DNA of 26,217 nt from DASWKG01 sp036396755 (GTDB lineage: Bacteria > Actinomycetota > UBA4738 > CALAEC01): assembly GCA_036396755.1 (NCBI GenBank), contig DASWKG010000115.1:1-26217 (forward strand), read 5' to 3'. How positions within the stretch are numbered: the first letter of the stretch is position 1; each line of letters starts with the position of its first letter. The notes under the pieces are model-generated. The model did not search any database, was not told the origin of the DNA, and saw only the letters and a list, made by a program, of their open reading frames with translations. Positions 21,378-26,217 of the stretch are shown piece by piece. A program made the translations under genes and the position numbers.

Positions 21378-21452
21378 TGGTGGAGGTGAGGGGATTTGAA
21401 CCCCTGACCTCTGCGTTGCGAACGCAGCGCTCTACCCCTGAGCTACACCCCC
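21378..21452 (-). tRNA. tRNA-Ala (anticodon CGC), CCA encoded
   Basis: A full cloverleaf can be drawn on the minus strand. The acceptor stem is GGGGGTG/CACCTCC with a G3:U70 pair, the alanine identity element. The anticodon stem CTGCG/CGCAG closes the loop TTCGCAA with anticodon CGC (codon GCG). The T arm AGGGG/CCCCT holds TTCAAAT. Discriminator A73 and an encoded CCA complete 75 nt. GCG is a common Ala codon in this GC-rich genome. Confidence 0.97.
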
Positions 21453-21462
21453 GAACGCCCCT

Positions 21463-21468
21463 AGCGTA
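21463..21468 (-). promoter_or_regulatory. Candidate -10 of tRNA-Ala
   Basis: TACGCT (21468-21463, minus strand) ends 10 nt before the tRNA 5' end, placing the transcription start a few bases ahead of the mature end. No convincing -35 was seen. Confidence 0.3.
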
Positions 21469-21490
21469 GCAGTCACGGAAACGGCCGGAA

Positions 21491-21516
21491 ACGGGCGCGC
21501 CGGGGGGCGCGCCCGT
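21491..21516 (-). terminator. Strong hairpin at the end of the LVIVD-type gene
   Basis: ACGGGCGCGCC (21491-21501) and GGCGCGCCCGT (21506-21516) form a perfect 11-bp stem with a GGGG loop. Flanking GGAAACGGG and CCCGTTTCC can pair as an alternative 9-bp stem. It starts 15 nt after the stop of the minus-strand LVIVD gene and precedes the tRNA. Only short T runs follow, as is common for actinobacterial terminators. Confidence 0.7.
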
Positions 21517-21530
21517 CCCGTTTCCTCCGC

Positions 21531-22880
21531 TTATCCGGCGTAGAAGAACTCCTGCGTGGCGACGTTGAGCCGCTTGAGCGATACCGCGTCGACCAGCGAA
21601 GCGTCGGTGATCTCGAGGACGTCCATCCCCCGACTCATGCTGCTCGTGGTCAGGTCCTCGTCGAAGTTGTTGACATAGATCCTGCCTTGGTAGAAGTACG
21701 AGGCCCAGGCGTCGGTGATGATCTCCTCCTTGGCGTTGTAGAAGCCGATCTCGGTGGGGGCCGCCGGGTCGGTGAAGTCGACGATGGTGGTCCCACCGTT
21801 GTACCAGGCCGAGACCAGGACGTCCTGGTCGGTCCGCATCGGCACGACGTTGAAGTCGTGTGCCGTGCAGAGGGCCGACGTCTCGATCCGGGGGATCCGC
21901 CAGAAGCTCTTCTGTACCGGGGCCTCCGGGTCGGTCACGTCGTAGAACCACATCGCCCCGATCGGCGCGTTGCCGCCGGTGCATCCCGGCGTGGCCTCCG
22001 CGCCACCGAGCTCGTCGCTGATGACGACGGTCGTGCCGTCGTTGGAGAACCCGGTCGAGTGATGGATCTGGATCTGGTCCTCCTCGATGTGCGACAGGAT
22101 CACCGGGTTGGCCGGCTTGGAGATGTCCCACATCTGCGTCTCGGTGATGCAGGCGGCAGCGGCCAGCTTCAGCGCCGGCAGCACGGTGATGTCGTGGCAG
22201 CCGACGGCGGGCCCCACAGCGGGCTCGGTGACGACCTTGGCCTTGCGAGGGTGCTTCAGCGGCACCTTGATCACCGAGATGATGCCGTGCTGGTTGCACT
22301 CGGTGCCCGCCTCGTTCTCGGCGTAGTGGCCGGTGAGGGGGTAGGAGCCGATGTACACCCACAGCCGCTTGTGCTTCTTGCGCTTGACGTCGGGGAGGAG
22401 CGTGTGGGTGTGCGACCCGCAGTCGGTGGCCACCGTCTGGATCTGCACCGGGTGCGCCGGGTCCTTGATCGAGACGATCCGCAGGCCCTCCCACGCGGTC
22501 CCGGCCGCCACCTGGTCGTTCGTGGCGCTCGGAGCGCCGCACTCCGGTCCGGACCGCGGACCGTCGACCGACACGAACACGAGGTGCTTCCAGACCGAGA
22601 CGTCGGCCTGCGTGCCGGGGCACTCGAACTGACCGACCTCGGTCAGCGACTCGGTGTCGACGATGCGGAAGCCGCCGGGAGTGTTGTAGTTACCGAGGAT
22701 CACGTAGTCGCCCCAGAAGGCGATGTCGCTCCCCTGGCGGTACTCACCGCCATCGTTGAAGTTCCCGACAAGCTCCACGTTCTCCGAATGGACGTCGGCG
22801 TTGTGGGTCGCCTGGCCGGCGGGGACCCCGACGGTCCCGAGCAGCAGAACCGCCAGAGCCGAGATGACGAGCTTCTTCAT
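21531..22880 (-). CDS. Secreted LVIVD-type repeat protein
   Basis: 449-aa exported protein. The signal peptide KKLVISALAVLLLGTVGVPAGQA is cleaved before THNADVHSENVELVG. The mature part is built of recurring beta-strand blocks of the type GGFRIVDTESL, GLRIVSIKDPAHPVQ, TQMWDISKPANPVIL, WFYDVTDPEAPVQ, TTIVDFTDPAAPTEIG and MDVLEITDAS, the LVIVD-like repeat that is thought to form a beta-propeller. Many Cys and His residues (CGSHTHTLL, CHDITV, CTAHDFN) may make disulfides or bind metal. The biochemical role of this family is not known to me. ATG 22880 is fixed by AAGGAGG 5 nt upstream. It has its own upstream gap of 79 bp with no firm promoter (TATCGA near 22950 is only weak) and a strong terminator behind it. 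Confidence 0.87.
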   Translation of the reverse strand: MKKLVISALAVLLLGTVGVPAGQATHNADVHSENVELVGNFNDGGEYRQGSDIAFWGDYVILGNYNTPGGFRIVDTESLTEVGQFECPGTQADVSVWKHLVFVSVDGPRSGPECGAPSATNDQVAAGTAWEGLRIVSIKDPAHPVQIQTVATDCGSHTHTLLPDVKRKKHKRLWVYIGSYPLTGHYAENEAGTECNQHGIISVIKVPLKHPRKAKVVTEPAVGPAVGCHDITVLPALKLAAAACITETQMWDISKPANPVILSHIEEDQIQIHHSTGFSNDGTTVVISDELGGAEATPGCTGGNAPIGAMWFYDVTDPEAPVQKSFWRIPRIETSALCTAHDFNVVPMRTDQDVLVSAWYNGGTTIVDFTDPAAPTEIGFYNAKEEIITDAWASYFYQGRIYVNNFDEDLTTSSMSRGMDVLEITDASLVDAVSLKRLNVATQEFFYAG

Positions 22881-22959
22881 GGCTTCCTCCTTCGTGGGAC
22901 GGCGGAAGGGCGGGCTTGCCAGGATTGGCTTCGACGCCCGGAGCCTCGATACCTTCCCT

Positions 22960-23595
22960 CTACCCTTCCCCGTGGAGGTCCCGGGCATGCCGGTCGAGGG
23001 CGTCGCGCAGGCCGCGCTGGACGATCGCGACCGACAGGTCCCCGCGGGTCTTCTCGATGATGCTCCGAGCGACGTCGGTGCTGCGGCGCAGGTTGCCGGT
23101 GATCGCGTCGGGATAGTCGATGGTCACGAGGACGGCGTAGAGGTCGTCCATCGCCCGCAGGATGCGCTCGCCCCGGTCGACGTCGCCCCCGCGCAGGAGG
23201 TCGAGGATCGTCCGCCGGGCCTCGCCGATGGCCTCGGCCATGCCGTTGAGGTACGGAGCGGCCTCGACGCGGAGCTCCTGCACCGACGGCAGCTCCTGCC
23301 CGTGCACCACCGCCTCGGTGATGCGGGCCTCGGCGTACTCCTTCTGCGCGTCCTGCACGTAGCCGGCGAAGAAGATGTCGGGGTGCTCGCGGGTGGCCTC
23401 CTCGGCCTCGTCGAGCGCGCGGCGCGACTCCGCCATCAGCCGGTGCGCCTCATCCATCTCTCCGCGGTGGATCGCGCGGATCGAGTTCGCGGAGAAGCGG
23501 ATCGACCGGCGAGACGCGGTGAGCGCCGCCTCGCGCGCGGCGTTCTTCACGTCGAAGCGGTGATGGAGGCCCTCCGCAAGTGGGTCGAGGTCCAC
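22960..23595 (-). CDS. Translin-family protein
   Basis: 211-aa all-helical cytosolic protein. RRSIRFSANSIRAIHRGEMDEAHRLM, HPDIFFAGYVQDAQKEYAEA, LPSVQELRVEAAPYLNGMAEAIGEARR, MDDLYAVLVTIDYPDAITGNLRR and TDVARSIIEKTRGDLSVA match the layout of archaeal translin homologues as I remember them. Translin/TRAX proteins are octameric single-stranded RNA/DNA-binding proteins, with RNase activity in TRAX. I cannot confirm TRAX-type catalytic acids here. The GTG 23595 begins 12 nt after the GlpR-like stop, so it probably belongs to the galU-glp-glpR transcription unit; no Shine-Dalgarno is evident. Related proteins have sometimes been mislabelled haloacid dehalogenase, but no HAD motif (DxDxT) is present. 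Confidence 0.8.
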   Translation of the reverse strand: MDLDPLAEGLHHRFDVKNAAREAALTASRRSIRFSANSIRAIHRGEMDEAHRLMAESRRALDEAEEATREHPDIFFAGYVQDAQKEYAEARITEAVVHGQELPSVQELRVEAAPYLNGMAEAIGEARRTILDLLRGGDVDRGERILRAMDDLYAVLVTIDYPDAITGNLRRSTDVARSIIEKTRGDLSVAIVQRGLRDALDRHARDLHGEG

Positions 23596-23607
23596 CGGAC
23601 GCGGCGC

Positions 23608-24138
23608 CTAGCCGGCGACGCCGGCGCGGATGCGATCGCGGACGTCGACGACCTCGCCCCGGCCGTCGACCTCGTCCTGGTCGAACATCGGCGTGGGAGC
23701 GCGAGGCGCGCGCCGCGCGGGAGCCGCCTCGGGGATCTCGACGGTGACCGGCATCGGCATCGTCGCGCCGGCGGCGGCGCGGAGCTGCACCAGCGACCAG
23801 ACGTAGAGCGCGAGCAGGATGACCAGGACGCAGGCGACCAGCCACATCGCGCGGAGCGGCGGGAAGGCGCCGACGAGCGCGGTGAGCCCGACGCCCTCGA
23901 GCAGGACCGTCAGCACGCGCCGACGGCGCTCACGGACCCGAGCACGCGCGCGATCGCGCGTGCCGAGGAAGCGCTCGCCCCGCCGGGGCATCAGCACGCG
24001 CTTCCCGGTGTGCTCCTGCATACGTGCCAGCATCGTCATCCCGTTCTGAAATCGGCTTGGACTCCGACCCTTCACAGAGCCGGAGAAGAGGAAGGTAACC
24101 CAGATTATGACCAATACAGCCAGCAACATCCAATCCAC
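23608..24138 (-). CDS. glpR: GlpR/SepX-like membrane protein (divisome-associated family)
   Basis: 176 aa. One N-terminal helix (about 4-20, MLLAVLVIIWVTFLFSG) is followed by a short conserved-looking segment SPSRFQNGMTMLARM, an Arg-rich stretch (about 61-74, RDRARARVRERRRR), then two closely spaced helices (about 75-92 and 97-117) and a Pro/Ala-rich tail. This layout and its position after a MoeA-like gene and galU match actinobacterial GlpR/SepX, the membrane receptor of Glp in cell division. The GTG 24138 is supported by GGAGG 5 nt upstream; ATG 24129 is possible. The usual rimJ between glp and glpR is absent. Family assignment is by architecture and context rather than strong motifs. Confidence 0.65.
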   Translation of the reverse strand: MDWMLLAVLVIIWVTFLFSGSVKGRSPSRFQNGMTMLARMQEHTGKRVLMPRRGERFLGTRDRARARVRERRRRVLTVLLEGVGLTALVGAFPPLRAMWLVACVLVILLALYVWSLVQLRAAAGATMPMPVTVEIPEAAPARRAPRAPTPMFDQDEVDGRGEVVDVRDRIRAGVAG

Positions 24139-24193
24139 GGTGCCCTCCGCGGTCGAATCCCCGGCCCGACCGCAACATCTGGGCCTCGCGATG

Positions 24194-24222
24194 ACGGTAG
24201 CACCCAAGATATGGGGGTTCAA
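24194..24222 (-). promoter_or_regulatory. Candidate promoter of the glpR-translin pair
   Basis: TTGAAC (24222-24217) and TACCGT (24199-24194) on the minus strand are separated by 17 nt, within the 117-bp gap after the glp stop. It would give a leader of about 50 nt before the GTG at 24138. It allows glpR and the translin gene to be made apart from galU-glp. Nothing else was seen in the gap. Confidence 0.4.
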
Positions 24223-24255
24223 ACATGTCCGGCTCTTTCGGTTCGGGCGTGAAGA

Positions 24256-25464
24256 TCAGCGCTCGAGCGCCCGGAAGACGCGCACACGCACGCGGTCGCC
24301 CGAGATCGCCTTCTCGCCGGCGGGGACCACGGCAAGGCCGTTGGCGCGCGCGGTGGGCATGAACAGGCGCGGGTCGGTGGGACCGGTCGGCGTCGCGTGC
24401 CACTCGCCGTCGACCTGTGCCACGCGCACCGGCGCGAAGAGCGTGAGCCCCTCCGGCCCGTCCACCTCGTCGTCGAGGACCGCCGTCACCTCCGGACGGC
24501 CGAGATCGCGCCGCCCCATGGATCGCAGGATCGCCGGACGCACCAGCACCTCGAACGCGACGAACAGCGACGCCGGCGTGCCGGGGAGCGCGAAGAACGG
24601 CGTCCCCTCGATCTCGCCGAAGCCGTGCTCGGTCCCCGGGTACATCGCGACGCTCTCGACCTCGACCTCGCCCAGCGCCGCGAGCCGCCGCGCCTCGAGC
24701 GCGTCGTCGCCGGGGCCGCCCACGCAGATGAACAGGTCGGCACGCGACAGGTTGGTGAGGATCGCCTCGTGGATCTCGTGCTCGTCGTCGGGGACGATGC
24801 CGATGCGGTAGGGGACGGCCCCCGTGTCGCGGAGCGCGCCGAGCATCGCGAACGACGCCGCGTCGCGTGCCTGCCCGAACGCGGCCGGCCGGCCGGGCTC
24901 GATGAGGTCGCCGCCGAGCGTCATCACCGAGACGCGCACGCTCGGGTACGCGAGGGGGGCAGCGTGGCCGACCGCGGCCAGCGTCCCCAGCTCGATCGAG
25001 GTGAGCCGGCGCCCCGCCGGGACCAGCACCTGGCCGGCGCGCGCGTCGAGGCCGGCGGGCCGGACGAACGCCCCCTCGTCGACCGGCGCGTACACGGCCA
25101 CCGTGTCGCCCTCGATCCCGCAGGTCTCCATCGGCGCGACCGCATCGGCCCCGGCCGGGAGCGGCGAGCCGGCTCCCACACGGACGCCCTCGCCCCAGCC
25201 CACCGTGACCTCCGGCGGGCGGCCCGGGGTGGCCTCGCCCACGAGCCGCAGTCCGGCCGGCGCCTCGCCCTCGGCGGCGTGCACGTCGGCGGCGCGAACG
25301 GCGAACCCCTCGACCTCGCAGGCCGAGAACGGCGGCACGTCGAACTCCGCCACCACGTCCGCGGCGAGGACGCAGCCGTGCGCCTCGGCCAGCGGGAGCT
25401 CGATGGGCGCGGGGGGTCGGATCCGGTCCAGGATGCGGTCGCGGGCCTGCTCGACCGAGAGCAT
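24256..25464 (-). CDS. glp: MoeA/gephyrin-like protein, probably Glp (repurposed MoeA)
   Basis: 402 aa with the full MoeA fold by length and order, yet key motifs deviate. The region equivalent to SAMDGYAV reads SACEVEGFAV (residues 47-56); the TGDEL site reads LGGDLIEPG (183-191); the GGVSxGxxD site reads GGPGDDALE (from about 249); LPGNP reads LPGTP (293-297). In canonical MoeA these loops bind molybdopterin-AMP/molybdate, so ordinary molybdenum insertion is doubtful. In Actinobacteria a MoeA paralogue next to galU and a GlpR-type membrane protein is Glp, an FtsZ-binding divisome protein, which fits better. ATG 25464 shares a base with the galU stop (TGATG). No other molybdenum-cofactor gene is in the window. 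A diverged MoeA remains possible. Confidence 0.8.
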   Translation of the reverse strand: MLSVEQARDRILDRIRPPAPIELPLAEAHGCVLAADVVAEFDVPPFSACEVEGFAVRAADVHAAEGEAPAGLRLVGEATPGRPPEVTVGWGEGVRVGAGSPLPAGADAVAPMETCGIEGDTVAVYAPVDEGAFVRPAGLDARAGQVLVPAGRRLTSIELGTLAAVGHAAPLAYPSVRVSVMTLGGDLIEPGRPAAFGQARDAASFAMLGALRDTGAVPYRIGIVPDDEHEIHEAILTNLSRADLFICVGGPGDDALEARRLAALGEVEVESVAMYPGTEHGFGEIEGTPFFALPGTPASLFVAFEVLVRPAILRSMGRRDLGRPEVTAVLDDEVDGPEGLTLFAPVRVAQVDGEWHATPTGPTDPRLFMPTARANGLAVVPAGEKAISGDRVRVRVFRALER

Positions 25465-26217
25465 CAGAGGAGCTTCTTGCGCTGGACCAGGTCGGCCAGG
25501 TAGGCGCGCAGGCCGGGACCAAGGTCCTCGCGGTCGACCGCCAGCTCGATGCTCGCCCGCAGGTAGTCGAGCTTCTTGCCGATGTCGAAGCGCGCGCCGT
25601 CGAAGACGAGCGCGTACACGGCCTGCTCGCGCGCGAGGATCCCGATCGCGTCGGTCAGCTGCACCTCGCCGCCGTCGTCGGGGGGGGTCTGGCGGAGGGC
25701 ATCGAAGATCTCGGGGGTGAGGATGTAGCGCCCGATCACGCCGAGGTGCGACGGCGCGTCTTCGGGCTTGGGCTTCTCCACGATGTCGCGGACCCGAGCC
25801 AGATCGTCCTCGACGAACTCGGGGTCGATGGCGCCGTAGAGGCTGATGTCGGCCTTCGGCACCTCCATCACCGCGATCACGCTGCGCCCGTAGCGCTCGT
25901 AGACCTGGATCATGCGCTGGAGCAGCGGGTCGCCGGCCCCGATCAGATCGTCGCCGAGGAGCACGGCGAACGGCTCGCCGCCCACGTGGGGCTCCGCCAC
26001 CGCCACCGCCGCGCCGAGCCCCTTCGGGTCGCGCTGGCGGATGTAGTGGATGGTCGCCATCTCGGTGATGGCGCGAACCTGCTTCAGCTCCTCGTGCTTG
26101 CCGGACCGCTCCAGGTAGTGCTCGAGCTCGAACGAGCGGTCGAAGTGGTCCTCGAGCGTGCGCTTGCCTCGGCCGGTGATGATGAGGATGTCCTCGACGC
26201 CGGACCCGACGGCCTCC
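25464..26217 (-). CDS. galU: UTP--glucose-1-phosphate uridylyltransferase, 5' end outside the window
   Basis: 250 C-terminal residues are present; the N-terminal nucleotide-binding motif lies past the right edge. The frame is open to the edge, beginning EAVGSGVEDILIITGRGKR, with the DHFDRSFELEHYL stretch typical of GalU. Then IHYIRQRDPKGLGAAVAVAEP, FAVLLGDDLI (the metal/UDP-binding GDD), IVEKPKPEDAPSHLGVIGRYIL and TDAIGILAREQ, all standard. It makes UDP-glucose for wall and polysaccharide synthesis. Stop and glp start overlap by one base, so the two are co-translated. Confidence 0.97.
   Translation of the reverse strand, partial: EAVGSGVEDILIITGRGKRTLEDHFDRSFELEHYLERSGKHEELKQVRAITEMATIHYIRQRDPKGLGAAVAVAEPHVGGEPFAVLLGDDLIGAGDPLLQRMIQVYERYGRSVIAVMEVPKADISLYGAIDPEFVEDDLARVRDIVEKPKPEDAPSHLGVIGRYILTPEIFDALRQTPPDDGGEVQLTDAIGILAREQAVYALVFDGARFDIGKKLDYLRASIELAVDREDLGPGLRAYLADLVQRKKLL

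Noticed and set aside
21378..21452. tRNA-Ala as the attachment site of an integrated island carrying the toxin-antitoxin pairs
   Set aside because: I found no integrase and no second copy of the tRNA 3' end in the window; composition of the neighbouring genes is not obviously foreign.
24139..24222. Longer GlpR-like protein starting at TTG 24222
   Set aside because: The extra residues are not membrane- or domain-like, the TTG coincides with a candidate -35, and GTG 24138 has a good GGAGG upstream.

Overview
This is a GC-rich bacterial chromosomal segment, almost certainly from an actinomycete-lineage organism (Actinomycetota), probably not a well-studied genus. The lineage call rests on the fused E2-E1 2-oxoglutarate enzyme (Kgd), an F420-type Ddn-family reductase, a galU / MoeA-like glp / GlpR(SepX)-like block, and a tatD-metG-rsmI / pmt block, all typical of Actinobacteria. 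Codon use is strongly G/C-ending throughout. GTG and TTG starts, 1-8 nt stop/start overlaps and leaderless-looking promoters (a TAnnnT-like hexamer 6-7 nt before the start codon) recur.

Layout. 1-4316: housekeeping block on the minus strand (rsmI, metG, start of tatD), divergent from pmt, a protein O-mannosyltransferase coupled to a small zinc metallopeptidase. 4321-9092: a PEBP-type lipoprotein and a DAO-type flavoenzyme on the minus strand; then on the plus strand a large secreted M6-type metalloprotease, a macro-domain protein and a second copy of the small metallopeptidase. 9095-9741: AbrB/PIN toxin-antitoxin pair. 9818-13336: kgd. 13343-15737: Ddn-family reductase, a small anchored Cys-containing protein and a YdhS-like FAD protein. 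15758-17562: DrrAB-type ABC exporter. 17643-18923: ArsR regulator with two AHSA1/SRPBCC proteins. 19094-19924: secreted peptidoglycan-binding plus M15-type peptidase. 19955-21298: two Phd/PIN toxin-antitoxin pairs. 21378-21452: tRNA-Ala(CGC). 21531-22880: secreted LVIVD-type repeat protein. 22960-26217: translin-family protein, GlpR/SepX-like membrane protein, MoeA-like Glp and partial galU, all on the minus strand.

The two ends resemble neighbouring parts of a conserved actinobacterial region (recalled from the M. tuberculosis Rv0993-Rv1008 order), here separated by about 19 kb of mostly accessory genes. The points most worth pursuing are: (i) the MoeA homologue with altered active-site motifs beside a GlpR/SepX-like membrane protein and a bacterial translin; (ii) two paralogous mini-metallopeptidases, each coupled by a GTGA overlap to an unrelated gene and sharing an identical 42-bp patch; (iii) a 13/14-bp inverted repeat that encloses the -10 element and contains the start codon of the macro-domain gene; (iv) perfect palindromes on the promoters of two toxin-antitoxin operons; and (v) a 12-bp tandem repeat upstream of the flavoenzyme promoter. 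All functional calls come from reading the sequence and remembered family features; no database search was run.
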